From NCBI GenBank assembly GCA_009928955.1, contig SABN01000024.1, positions 1-35,888 of the forward strand: a DNA stretch of 35,888 nt, given 5' to 3'. The notes under the pieces were generated by a model. That model made no database searches. It had not been told where the DNA came from and saw nothing but the letters and a program-made list of their open reading frames with translations. Position 1 is the first letter of the stretch, and each line of letters opens with the position of its first letter. Shown piece by piece: positions 25,575-33,992 of the stretch. Source of the DNA: Opitutia bacterium. Its GTDB lineage: Bacteria; Verrucomicrobiota; Kiritimatiellia; CAIQIC01; Lenti-01. A program made the position numbers and the translations under genes.

Positions 25575-25657
25575 ATCCCGCTTCCCGCGGCGTTCAGTCG
25601 CGGCTCGGTTCCGCGCGGGCGCTGTTCCTCGCCACGGGAAACGGGGAAGCCGCGGCG

Positions 25658-25706
25658 CGGAAATTTCTTCACTATCACTTATAATTATATGTGATAGTGA
25701 TTTCCG
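25658..25706. repeat. Long inverted repeat between convergent genes
   Basis: TCACTATCAC (25669-25678) and GTGATAGTGA (25691-25700) are perfect 10-bp arms around a 12-base AT loop. Outer arms CGGAAAT (25658) and ATTTCCG (25700) extend the symmetry. It lies between the 3' ends of two convergent genes, so it may act as a two-way terminator or be a small mobile remnant. Confidence 0.7.
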
Positions 25707-25737
25707 GGGCCTTGCCGCGCCGGAACGCGGGGAGACA

Positions 25738-26556
25738 CTACCGCTCGAATTGTCCGAGGAAGGCTTCCAACTCGGCGTTGCCCGCGGCGCCGGGCTTGAA
25801 CCAGGAGCTGTCGTTGTGTCCGCCGGACAGGAGGACGAACGTCTTGGGCGGCGCGGCGGCGGCATGGAGGATGCGCCCGCTCTGGAAGGGGATGACCTCG
25901 TCGGTCGTGCTGTGGCCGAAGAGCTTGGGCATGGCGTTCAGCGCGGCGGCCTTGGCGGCGGAATCGTAGGAGACGGAAAGGAGGCGGGCGAGGGGGAAGT
26001 TCGGATACCAGCGGCGGGCGATGTCGGCGGCGGAGGCGAACGCGCCCTCCACGACGAGGGCGGCGGCGGGGCGGTCGGCGGCCAGTTGGATGGCGACGGC
26101 GGCGCCCAGCGAATTGCCATAGACCAGGATCGGCAGCGGGCCGCTCATGGCCGCGGCGGCATCGAAGGCGGCGCGGGCGTCGTCGTAGAAGCCGTTTTCG
26201 GAGGGGCGGCCGCCGCTGCGGCCGTACCCGCGATAGTCCCAAAGCAGGAGATGGAACCCGCGCTTGAAAAACTCGGGGGCGAGATGCGCGTTGCTGCCGA
26301 TGTTGCCGGCGTTGCCATGGCAATAGACGACGGTTCCGCGCGGGCGGTTGGCGGGAATCCACCAGCCGTGGAGGGGCGTGCCGTCCGAGGCGACGAACTG
26401 CACCTCCTGATAGCGGAGCTGGAAGTGGGCGGGCGTCGCGAAAATCTCCGCCGAGGGATGATAGAGCGTGGCGAATTCGAAACGGCGCAGATAGATCCCG
26501 CCGGCCGCGGCGGCGACCAGCAGCAGGAACAGGCTGAAGAGCAGGACTTTTTTCAT
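25738..26556 (-). CDS. Membrane-anchored alpha/beta hydrolase (BEM46/ABHD13-like)
   Basis: A 272-residue protein with an N-terminal membrane anchor (VLLFSLFLLLVAAAAGGIYL) and one hydrolase domain. The oxyanion motif is YCHGNAGNIG, the nucleophile Ser lies in YGNSLGAA, the acid is probably Asp in GHSTTDEVIPF, and the catalytic His is in LSGGHNDSSW. The segments WDYRGYGRSGG and PSENGFYDDARAAFD are typical of the BEM46-like group of serine hydrolases. The substrate is unknown; esterase or thioesterase activity is likely. It starts six bases after the M24 peptidase stop, so the two form an operon. Confidence 0.9.
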   Translation of the reverse strand: MKKVLLFSLFLLLVAAAAGGIYLRRFEFATLYHPSAEIFATPAHFQLRYQEVQFVASDGTPLHGWWIPANRPRGTVVYCHGNAGNIGSNAHLAPEFFKRGFHLLLWDYRGYGRSGGRPSENGFYDDARAAFDAAAAMSGPLPILVYGNSLGAAVAIQLAADRPAAALVVEGAFASAADIARRWYPNFPLARLLSVSYDSAAKAAALNAMPKLFGHSTTDEVIPFQSGRILHAAAAPPKTFVLLSGGHNDSSWFKPGAAGNAELEAFLGQFER

Positions 26557-26562
26557 CGCCCG

Positions 26563-27690
26563 CTATATTTCCAGTTTTTTCGGGAAGGTGGCGAGCACTT
26601 TGTGGCCGGTGCGGGTGACGACCACGGTGTCTTCGATGCGGACGCCGCCCACCCCCGGATAATACAGGCCCGGTTCGACGGTGAGGACATTTCCGGCGCA
26701 GAGGCGCCCGGGTTCGTTGCGCAGGCCGGGGGATTCGTGGATGTCGAGGCCCACGCCGTGGCCCACGCTGTGGATGAAGCCGCATTCCCGGCCCGGCGGA
26801 GAGAGGCGCGTCTCGTGGCCGGCCGCGCGGAAGAATTCCTCGACGGCCCGCTGCACGGCGCGCGATTCGACGCCGGGGCGGACCATGGACAGCGCGAGTT
26901 TCTGCGCGGCGAGCACATCGCGATGGAGGCGGCGGACCGCGGCGGAGGCGCGGCCGCGGACCACGGTGCGGGTGAGGTCGCCCCAGTAGCCGGTCGCCTT
27001 GTCGCGCGGAAACACGTCGATGACGATTGGCGCGCCGGCGCGCAACGGGCCGGAGCCGACATCGTGCGGCCGCGCGCCCTGCGGGCCGGCGGCGACGATG
27101 GTTCCTTCGGCGGAGCACCCGTGCCGCAGCAGGGTTGCCTCGATGAGATCCTTGAGAGACTCGGAGGTGAGCGGCTTGCCGTGGTGCTTCAGAAGCCCGG
27201 ACGACGTGATCTGCGCGTCATGGATGCAGCGGATGGCGGCGCGCACCGCGGCGACGGCGGCGCGCTGCGATTTCGCGATGCAGGCGATTTCGCGGGGCGA
27301 CTTGCGGGCGCGGCGGGGAAAGGCGGGCGTGGCGGCCAGGCGGACTTCCACGCCGCCGCGTTCCAGCGCGCGAACGACGCCGACGGGGAAATGCGGACCG
27401 ACCTGCACGGTGCGGAACTTCAGTTGGCGCGCCAGCGCCAGGATCTGGTCGTTCAAGGTGCGGCGACGCGGCGCGGCATCGGCGAACAGCTGGGCGGGGG
27501 TATGGAGCCGCGCGGCCGGGCAGGTTTTGCGGGCTCGGGCGGCCTCCAGCGCGGAAACCAGCAAATGGAGGCGGGCCCCCTCCAAAAACAGGCAGAACGG
27601 ATCGGTCGCCACGAGGCCGGTGGCATAGCGAACATCGTTTTCTTCCAAGCCTGTGGCCATCAAAATGCGGAGGACTGTTGATTTCTTCAT
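26563..27690 (-). CDS. M24-family aminopeptidase (Xaa-Pro type)
   Basis: A 375-residue metallopeptidase of the pita-bread fold. The N-terminal creatinase-like domain (about 1-150) is followed by the catalytic domain. Metal ligands are the two Asp of VIDVFPRDKATGYWGDLTRT, the His of SVGHGVGLDIHE, the Glu of LTVEPGLYYPG and the Glu of VRIEDTVVV, so the site is complete. It probably releases N-terminal residues before proline. The start at 27690 (MKKSTVLRILM) was chosen; a start at 27660 (MATGLEEND) is possible, and both lack a strong ribosome site. First gene of a two-gene unit with the hydrolase and divergent from dnaA. Confidence 0.9.
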   Translation of the reverse strand: MKKSTVLRILMATGLEENDVRYATGLVATDPFCLFLEGARLHLLVSALEAARARKTCPAARLHTPAQLFADAAPRRRTLNDQILALARQLKFRTVQVGPHFPVGVVRALERGGVEVRLAATPAFPRRARKSPREIACIAKSQRAAVAAVRAAIRCIHDAQITSSGLLKHHGKPLTSESLKDLIEATLLRHGCSAEGTIVAAGPQGARPHDVGSGPLRAGAPIVIDVFPRDKATGYWGDLTRTVVRGRASAAVRRLHRDVLAAQKLALSMVRPGVESRAVQRAVEEFFRAAGHETRLSPPGRECGFIHSVGHGVGLDIHESPGLRNEPGRLCAGNVLTVEPGLYYPGVGGVRIEDTVVVTRTGHKVLATFPKKLEI

Positions 27691-28116
27691 GTTTTTGGCT
27701 GAATCCGGTTTCCAGTGGCTTGTTAACAGGTCGATTCTCAAGGGGTTAGGGACGCTTTTCAATCACAAAATTTCTTGTCAATAGGGGCGGGAAAGATTTT
27801 CTGATTTTTTTAAAAAATACACCATATGGATGGTTTAAAATGGATGGCCACAATATCGTGTGGCGCGGAATATATATTTCGGAAAGAGCAGAGAAGGTTC
27901 TTGCTCAAAATCGAGGTGGACCCTACAGTCGGCGCTGGTTTAGGGGCTGAGGACCGAGAAGTGGTTGTGAACAAGCTGTGGATAAGTGGTCCGAAGGCCC
28001 GTCCTGCCGAGTCCAAAACGGGACGAGCCGAGGCTTGGCGGGACGCATAAATTTGGGTTGTGCAGGGTCCTCGTCCGTGAGAGACTGGCGGACCGAGGCA
28101 GGAAGAGGAATTTTCA
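27691..28116. other. dnaA upstream region with AT-rich tract and DnaA-box-like sites
   Basis: This 426-base gap has no credible gene. An AT-rich stretch at about 27765-27890 (GATTTTTTTAAAAAATA, TTTAAAATGG, ATATATATTT) could unwind. Downstream, a perfect DnaA box TGTGGATAA (27977-27985, reverse of TTATCCACA) lies 11 bp from a weaker one, TGTGAACAA (27966-27974). CGGGACG occurs twice near 28019 and 28039. This may be one half of a two-part oriC or the autoregulatory dnaA promoter. Confidence 0.6.
27977..27985 (-). promoter_or_regulatory. Consensus DnaA box upstream of dnaA
   Basis: TGTGGATAA, the exact reverse complement of the consensus TTATCCACA, 132 bases before the dnaA start. Confidence 0.75.
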
Positions 28117-29496
28117 GTGGAAACGAACAAGGCAAAACAGATTTGGACGAAGGCCTGCGAATTCCTCGCGTCCGCTGTTTCGGCGGATGTCTACAACCGC
28201 TGGATCGGCGTCATCGAAGCGATCGGGGATGAGATGCCCGGCCAGCTGACGTTGACGGTGCCCAACGGGTTCTACCAGGACTGGCTCGAAGAGCATTACC
28301 TGGGGATGATCCGGGAAGCGATCGATGCATCGGGGGCGGAGAATCTGGTCATCACCTTCATGGTGGACGGGGCGCGCCAGCCGCCGGAGGGGATGCCGGC
28401 GGCGAAACCGGGGGAAGAAAAGGAGAAGGCGCAGAAAGGCCGGGTCCTGAAGTCCTACAACGTGGGGGGGGCGCTCAATCCGCGGCACACGTTCGACAAC
28501 TTCGTGGTGGGGCCGTCGAACACGTTCGCGCACGCGGCGGCGCTGGCGGTGGTGGAGGCGCCGGGGCGCGCCTACAATCCGCTGTTCATCCACGGGGGCA
28601 CGGGGCTGGGCAAGACGCATCTGATCCAGGCGATGGGGCAGGCGGTGCTGAAGCGCGGGAAGGGGACGGTGTGCTACACCTCGTGCGAAGCCTTCACCAA
28701 CGAGTTCATCCAGGCGCTGCAGCAGCACGAGATCGCGACCTTCCGGAGGAAGTACCGCCACATCGACTTGTTGTTGATCGACGACATCCACTTCCTGGCG
28801 GGCAAGGAAAGCACGCAGGAGGAGTTTTTCCACACGTTCAACACCCTGTACGAAAACCAGAAGCAGATCGTGATGACGAGCGACCGGCCGGTGAGCGAGA
28901 TCGCCAACCTGCAGAAGCGCCTCGTTTCGCGGTTCGAGTGGGGTCTGGGGACGGAGATGGAGATGGCGGATCTCGAGACGCGGGTGGCGATCCTGCGGCG
29001 GAAGCGCGAGCAGCTGAGCATCCAGCTGCCTGACGACGCGCTCTTTTTCATCGCCGAGCACGTGCGCTCGAACATCCGCAAGCTGGAAGGGTCGCTGCTG
29101 CGGGCGGCGTCCTACGCCTCGCTGACGCGCAAGCCGCTGACGACGGAAGCGCTGGAATATCTGCTGCGGGACACGATCGAGCAGGAGAACCAGACCGCGC
29201 TGACGATCGAAGGGATCCAGCGGATGGTCGCGGAATACTACGACATCCGGCTGGGGGACATGACCAGCAAGCAGCGGCCGCAGAACATCGCGTTCCCGCG
29301 CCAAGTGGCGATGTATCTGTGCCGGGAGATGACCGACCAGTCGCTCCCGGCGATCGGGAACGGATTCGGGCGCAACCATGCGACGGTTCTGCATGCCCAC
29401 CGGAGCGTGGGCGGCAAGATGAAGAAGGACTCGGGCCTGCGCCAAACCATCCTGTCGCTTCAGCAGCGTCTCGGCGGAGTCTCCGCACCTTCCTGA
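28117..29496 (+). CDS. dnaA: Chromosomal replication initiator DnaA
   Basis: A 459-residue AAA+ initiator that opens oriC. Domain I (1-85; WTKACEFLASAVSADVYNRWI) precedes a short linker. The ATPase domain has Walker A GGTGLGKTH (Lys166), Walker B LLLIDDIHFLAGK, and the sensor-1 region VMTSDRPVSEI. The C-terminal DNA-binding domain has the signature GRNHATVLHAHRSV; the family usually has RDHTTV, so Asn replaces Asp here. The start is GTG at 28117, with AGAGGAA seven bases upstream. dnaN follows after about 300 bases, the classic dnaA-dnaN order. Confidence 0.97.
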   Translation: METNKAKQIWTKACEFLASAVSADVYNRWIGVIEAIGDEMPGQLTLTVPNGFYQDWLEEHYLGMIREAIDASGAENLVITFMVDGARQPPEGMPAAKPGEEKEKAQKGRVLKSYNVGGALNPRHTFDNFVVGPSNTFAHAAALAVVEAPGRAYNPLFIHGGTGLGKTHLIQAMGQAVLKRGKGTVCYTSCEAFTNEFIQALQQHEIATFRRKYRHIDLLLIDDIHFLAGKESTQEEFFHTFNTLYENQKQIVMTSDRPVSEIANLQKRLVSRFEWGLGTEMEMADLETRVAILRRKREQLSIQLPDDALFFIAEHVRSNIRKLEGSLLRAASYASLTRKPLTTEALEYLLRDTIEQENQTALTIEGIQRMVAEYYDIRLGDMTSKQRPQNIAFPRQVAMYLCREMTDQSLPAIGNGFGRNHATVLHAHRSVGGKMKKDSGLRQTILSLQQRLGGVSAPS

Positions 29497-29800
29497 TATG
29501 ATTTGGCGGAACCCCATCTCACCTCAGGCAAACGGGGGGGGGATAGGATTTCCGGCGGCTGTGGACAACCCGGTGGAAACCGGGGGACGGCCTGTGGACA
29601 ACCGGCGGAGATTGTGGGCAACCGGAAGTTGCGGAGGTTGGGCACAGGAAGAGGGGGGCGGTTTTCGACAGGGCCAACGGGCACGGGAGCCATGTCCTGT
29701 CGATTCTGTTCTTGATGTCCACACTGTCCACAGGACATACTGATACGACTTAGATCATAGATGGATAAGAAAGAGATAACAGCCACGAGGCGGAGGCGGA
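29497..29800. other. dnaA-dnaN intergenic region with DnaA-box-like sites
   Basis: This 304-base gap holds TGTGGACAA twice (29560-29568 and 29593-29601), TGTGGGCAA (29613-29621), and tandem ATGTCCACA/CTGTCCACA (29715-29732). All are one or two changes from the DnaA box. The first three point one way and the last two the other. A 9-bp inverted repeat ATGTCCTGT/ACAGGACAT (29692-29738) encloses the last pair. Possible promoter elements TTGATG and CATACT overlap these boxes, so DnaA may control dnaN. No gene is credible here. Confidence 0.65.
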
Positions 29801-30895
29801 ATGAAAATCAAAGTGAACAAAGAGGCGATCATCGATTGCCTCCAAAAAGTCCAGTCGGTGATCAATCCCCGGAACGCCCTCCCCGTTCTTTCCAACGTGT
29901 TGTTCCGGGCGGAGAACGGGAAATTGGAGCTGACCGCGACGGACATGGCCTTGACCGTCCGGGCGACCTTGCCGGCCGAAGTCCTCGAAGCCGGTTCGAC
30001 GACGTTGCCCGCCAAGCGGATTTTCGGCGTGTTCCGGGAATTGAGCGTGGACGAGGCGGAAATGGCGGTCAACGACCAGAACATCGCGTTCATCCATTCC
30101 GGCAGCTCCGATTTCCGGATCCACGGGATTTCCGAGGCGGACTATCCGAGCCTTCCGGAGATGACCGATGCGAAGGCGTTTTCGTTCGACCAGGGGGCGT
30201 TCCGGAACATGCTGCGGCTGACCTCCTATGCCGCGTCGACCGATGCCAACCGGCCCCTGCTCAATGGCGTGCTGCTGAGCTTCAAGGGGGGCAAGCTGAG
30301 CGTGGTGGCGACGGACAGCCGCCGGCTCGCGCTGGTGGAGCATGAAGTCGAGTTTCCGGCGGACGCGGGGATGGACCTGATCGTGCCCCTCAAGACGGTC
30401 GACGAGCTCGTGCGGACCTTGGGCGATTCCGGCCTCCTGAAGATCCTGGCGACTCCGAAGCAGATCGCCTTCGAGTTCGACGGGGTGCTGATCATCTCCA
30501 AGCTGGTGGAGGGGACCTATCCGAACTTCCGGCAGGTGATTCCGCAGGCCAACGGCGACCGGGTGGCGATGGAGCGCGAAACGCTCCTGACGGCGGTCCG
30601 GCGCACCTCCCAGCTGGTGAGCGACGCGGTGTCGGGCGTGAAGCTGACCTTCACCAAGAACCGGCTGGAGATCTTGGCGCAGGCGGCGGAGATCGGCGAG
30701 GGGCGCGAGACGATGGATGTGAAGTACAACGGGCCGGACATCGGCATTTCGTTCAATCCCGCGTTTTTGATGGATCCGCTGAAGGCGCTGACGACGGACG
30801 AGGTGTTTTTGGATCTGATGGACGATACGAGCCCGGGCGTGATGCGTTCGACGATCAGCTTCGTGTATGTGCTGATGCCGATCCGGGTCACCTGA
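29801..30895 (+). CDS. dnaN: DNA polymerase III beta subunit (sliding clamp)
   Basis: A 364-residue three-domain clamp, the usual length. It starts MKIKVNKEAIIDCLQKVQSVINPRNALPVLSNVL, has the LTATDMALTVRATL segment, the domain 2 sequence RPLLNGVLLSFKGGKLSVVATDSRRLA, and ends with the C-terminal VLMPIRV motif next to the hydrophobic partner-binding cleft. It encircles DNA and tethers the polymerase. GGAGGCGG precedes the ATG. A bidirectional terminator follows. Confidence 0.97.
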   Translation: MKIKVNKEAIIDCLQKVQSVINPRNALPVLSNVLFRAENGKLELTATDMALTVRATLPAEVLEAGSTTLPAKRIFGVFRELSVDEAEMAVNDQNIAFIHSGSSDFRIHGISEADYPSLPEMTDAKAFSFDQGAFRNMLRLTSYAASTDANRPLLNGVLLSFKGGKLSVVATDSRRLALVEHEVEFPADAGMDLIVPLKTVDELVRTLGDSGLLKILATPKQIAFEFDGVLIISKLVEGTYPNFRQVIPQANGDRVAMERETLLTAVRRTSQLVSDAVSGVKLTFTKNRLEILAQAAEIGEGRETMDVKYNGPDIGISFNPAFLMDPLKALTTDEVFLDLMDDTSPGVMRSTISFVYVLMPIRVT

Positions 30896-30938
30896 CCGGC
30901 GGAGAAGGCGGGGGAGCGGAAAGTCCCCCAGGAAGTTG

Positions 30939-30969
30939 AAAAGCCGTCTCCGGAACGAGGCGGCTTTTT
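30939..30969. terminator. Bidirectional intrinsic terminator between dnaN and tRNA-Gln
   Basis: AAAAGCCGTCTC-CGGAAC-GAGGCGGCTTTTT makes a 12-bp stem with one G-U pair and T-runs on both strands. It serves dnaN on the plus strand and tRNA-Gln on the minus strand. Confidence 0.9.
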
Positions 30970-30975
30970 GCAGAT

Positions 30976-31049
30976 TGGTTGCCCGACTAGGATTTGAACC
31001 TAGACAAACAGCTCCAGAGGCTGCTGTGCTACCGTTACACCATCGGGCA
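30976..31049 (-). tRNA. tRNA-Gln (anticodon CUG), CCA encoded
   Basis: On the minus strand TGCCCGA pairs with TCGGGCA. The D arm is TGGTGTAACGGTAGCACA, the anticodon loop CTCTGGA has anticodon CTG (31015-31017), and the T arm contains GGTTCAAATCC. The discriminator is A and CCA is encoded. Confidence 0.94.
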
Positions 31050-31070
31050 AGAGGAGGCAGGAACGCGGAG

Positions 31071-31098
31071 AAGGTACTTTTTTTGGGAATGAAGTCAA
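31071..31098 (-). promoter_or_regulatory. Putative promoter of tRNA-Gln
   Basis: On the minus strand TTGACT (31093-31098), a 16-base spacer and TACCTT (31071-31076) lie 22 bases before the tRNA. Confidence 0.45.
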
Positions 31099-31132
31099 GC
31101 CTTGCCTCCGGAGGCCTGGGCCGGACAAGGGA

Positions 31133-33445
31133 ATGAGCGGAAAGATGAGCGATTTTCAAAAAGACAACGTGGCGCTGATGTGCGACATCGGCGAGCTGGT
31201 CGGCCTCTTCGATTTCGAAGCCGGTCTCGATGCGTTCCTGGCGAAGGCGGTGTCCACGGTCGCTTGGCACATGCGGGCGGCGGTTTGTTCGATCTATCTG
31301 TACGAATCCGAGACCCAGGAACTGGTGTTGCGCGCCAACCAAGGGCTGAATCCGGGCTTGATCGGGAAACTCCGCCTGAAGATCGGCGAAGGCATCACCG
31401 GAATGGCGCTGAAGGAGATGCGGCCGGTCTGCGAGGCCCAGGCGACTGAAAATCCGCACTACAAGTACATTCCCGGCAGCCAGGAAGAGCGCTTTGTTTC
31501 GTTTCTGGCGGTGCCGATCCTGCGCAAGATGGACCCCGTGGGCGTGATCGTGACGCAGGATCCCCAGTGGAATTATTTCACGCCGAACGACATCCAGGCC
31601 CTGAAAGTCATTTCCTCCCAGCTGGCGGGCGTGATTGAAAACGCCCATTTGCTCATGAAACTGCGCGGGACGGGGGAATTGACCTCGCCCGCCTTGCCGG
31701 GTTTTTCAGAAGGCGGATTCGATTTGGGCACCCATTGCGTGCGCGGGCAATGGGCCTCGGGCGGGATGGCGATGGGGCTTTCCACGCGCATCGGACAATA
31801 TCTGTCGCCTGGGGCGGAGGGGGATTCATGTCCGCTGGGCCTGACGGAGGCGGATTTCGACCGGGCCCTGGCGGTGACCGAGCGGCAGCTGATGGAACTG
31901 CAGCGCCGGCTGGAGGACAAGATCCACGATGCGGCCTCGATGATTTTCGGCGCGCATGTGTTGATGCTCAAGGACGAGGCGTTTTCCGGCGAGATCCGCG
32001 CGCAGATCCGCGCGGGGAAGAACCCCTGGTCGGCGATTTTGGACGAAGTGCGCCGCTATGCGGACCTCTTCTCGCACAGTCCGAACCCGGCCTTGCGGGA
32101 GAAGGTGCTCGACGTGGAGGATCTGGGCCACCGCCTGCTCCACAATCTGTCCGCCACCGCTTCGGAAAGCATCGGGCCCGACTATGCCGGCCAGATCATC
32201 ATCGCGGAGGAGCTGTTGCCGTCGGACATCCTGAAGCTGTCGGCGGAAGGGGCGGCGGGACTGCTGCTGCTGGGCGGCGGGCAGCATTCGCACGTGGCCA
32301 TCCTCGCCAAGGCGCTCCAGATCCCGCTGGTGATCGCTTCGGACCCGCGCCTGCTGCATCTGCCGGAGAACACGCCGATCCTGCTGGACGCGAAGGAGGG
32401 GCAGATCGTGGTCCGGCCCGGGCCGGAGACGATCCAGACCATGAAGGCGCTGATCCGGTCCCTGGCCGATTCGGAGCGGTTGGCCGGCCAGGTCAAGCCG
32501 GAGACCCGCACGCAAGACGGGGTGGAGATCCAGCTGCTGGCGAACCTGAACCTGGTGAGCGAGCTGGACGTGGCCCTGAGCGTGAAGGCCAAGGGCATCG
32601 GCCTGTACCGGACGGAGTTCCCCTTCATCGTGCGCAGCACGTTTCCGACGGAAGAAGAGCAATATCTGGGCTACAAGCGCGTGCTGGACCGGATGGAAGG
32701 CCGGCCGGTCGTGTTCCGCACGCTGGACATCGGCGGCGACAAGGCGCTGTCGTACTTCCCGGTGCAGCATGAGAACAACCCGTTCCTGGGGTTGCGGGCG
32801 CTTCGTTTTTCGTTGCGGAACCCGGAAATCTTCAAGCAGCAGCTGCGGGCGATGCTGCGGGCGGCCTATGGGAATCCGCAGGCCAAGGTGATGTTCCCGC
32901 TGGTGGCGTCGCTGGATGAATTCCTGGCGGCGAAGGATTTGGCGCGCGTCTGCCAGCAGGAGCTGGAGCAGGAACGGATCCCCAACCGGATGCCGGAGCT
33001 GGGCGTGATGGTCGAGCTGCCGTCGGCGGCCGTGATGGCGAACGAGCTGGCGGCCACGGCGGATTTCCTGAGCATTGGCAGCAACGACTTGATCCAATAC
33101 CTGCTGGCGGTGGACCGCACGAACGACGAGGTGGCCGTTTGGTACGCGCCGCACAACCCGGCCGTGCTCCGGTCGCTGCAATTCATCGTGAAAGCGGCCC
33201 GGAAGGCGGGCAAGCCGGTTTCGCTGTGCGGCAATCTGGGCTCGGACCCGCAGATGCTGCCCTTCCTGCTGGGCATCGGGCTGCGCACCTTGAGCTTGGA
33301 TCCGGTGGTGCTTCCGGCGGTGCAGGGCCTGATCGAGAAAATCGATCTGAAGCAGGCCCGGCAGCAGGCGCTGGCCATGCTGTCGTTCGGACGCATCGAG
33401 GAAGTGGCGGAATACCTGAAGGCCGCGCCCGCGGGCGCGGGATAG
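31133..33445 (+). CDS. ptsP: Phosphoenolpyruvate-protein phosphotransferase with GAF domain (EI-Ntr type)
   Basis: A 770-residue enzyme I paralogue. An N-terminal GAF domain (about 10-175; VCSIYLYESETQELVLRANQG, LAVPILRKMDPVGVIV) is followed by the EI phosphotransferase domains. The phosphorylated His is His387 in GGGQHSHVAILAKAL. The PEP-binding barrel has GLYRTEFPFIVR, TLDIGGDKAL, the FLSIGSNDLIQYLLAVDR motif and catalytic Cys699 (SLCGNLGSD). In the nitrogen PTS this protein phosphorylates NPr, which signals nitrogen status rather than carrying sugar. No HPr, NPr or EIIA gene is nearby. A second Met at 31145 is an alternative start. Confidence 0.95.
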   Translation: MSGKMSDFQKDNVALMCDIGELVGLFDFEAGLDAFLAKAVSTVAWHMRAAVCSIYLYESETQELVLRANQGLNPGLIGKLRLKIGEGITGMALKEMRPVCEAQATENPHYKYIPGSQEERFVSFLAVPILRKMDPVGVIVTQDPQWNYFTPNDIQALKVISSQLAGVIENAHLLMKLRGTGELTSPALPGFSEGGFDLGTHCVRGQWASGGMAMGLSTRIGQYLSPGAEGDSCPLGLTEADFDRALAVTERQLMELQRRLEDKIHDAASMIFGAHVLMLKDEAFSGEIRAQIRAGKNPWSAILDEVRRYADLFSHSPNPALREKVLDVEDLGHRLLHNLSATASESIGPDYAGQIIIAEELLPSDILKLSAEGAAGLLLLGGGQHSHVAILAKALQIPLVIASDPRLLHLPENTPILLDAKEGQIVVRPGPETIQTMKALIRSLADSERLAGQVKPETRTQDGVEIQLLANLNLVSELDVALSVKAKGIGLYRTEFPFIVRSTFPTEEEQYLGYKRVLDRMEGRPVVFRTLDIGGDKALSYFPVQHENNPFLGLRALRFSLRNPEIFKQQLRAMLRAAYGNPQAKVMFPLVASLDEFLAAKDLARVCQQELEQERIPNRMPELGVMVELPSAAVMANELAATADFLSIGSNDLIQYLLAVDRTNDEVAVWYAPHNPAVLRSLQFIVKAARKAGKPVSLCGNLGSDPQMLPFLLGIGLRTLSLDPVVLPAVQGLIEKIDLKQARQQALAMLSFGRIEEVAEYLKAAPAGAG

Positions 33446-33458
33446 CGGGCGCGGGCGG

Positions 33459-33992
33459 GTGGACACCCTGTTCCATGGCGTGGTCGGCGCGGCCTTGTGC
33501 AGCCGGACGGGGCTGGCCGGCGGGCGGCGGGGGCCGGTGGACGGGCAGGGGCGGCGGATATTTTCCGATTGGACGCTGTGGGCGGCCTTTTTCTTTGGCA
33601 TCCTGCCCGACTTGGCCTCGCTGGGCATCCACTTTTCAATGGATCTGTTCGCCGGCGACGGGGTGAAGTGGCACGGCATTCCGGACTTTGTCTTCGTGCT
33701 CTACAACCTCACCCACAGCCTGGCGGGCATCGCGGTGGGCTATGGCCTGCTGGTGGCCTGGAAGCGCGCGCTGTGGTTGCCGGCGCTGGCCTGGCCGGTC
33801 CATGTGCTGACGGACGTGCCCACCCACGGCGATGGGCGGTTCATGACCCCCATCCTCTGGCCCTTTTCGGAGTGGGGGTTCGTCGGCTGGAGCTGGTGGC
33901 AATATCCGGATGTGTTTTACGGCGGCTGGATCTTCGTGGGGGCCCTGTGGCTCGCGGTGATCGCGCTGCGCCTGACGTGGAGGAAGAAATGA
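33459..33992 (+). CDS. Membrane protein resembling membrane-bound metal-dependent hydrolases
   Basis: A 177-residue protein with about four membrane segments and several conserved polar positions inside them: FHGVVGA, FFFGILPDLASLG, YNLTHSLAGI, and HVLTDVPTH. This spacing of His and Asp resembles the YdjM/DUF457-type predicted membrane metal-dependent hydrolases. The activity is unknown. The start is GTG, 13 bases after ptsP, and the stop overlaps the nitroreductase start as ATGA, so the three genes form an operon. Confidence 0.75.
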   Translation: MDTLFHGVVGAALCSRTGLAGGRRGPVDGQGRRIFSDWTLWAAFFFGILPDLASLGIHFSMDLFAGDGVKWHGIPDFVFVLYNLTHSLAGIAVGYGLLVAWKRALWLPALAWPVHVLTDVPTHGDGRFMTPILWPFSEWGFVGWSWWQYPDVFYGGWIFVGALWLAVIALRLTWRKK

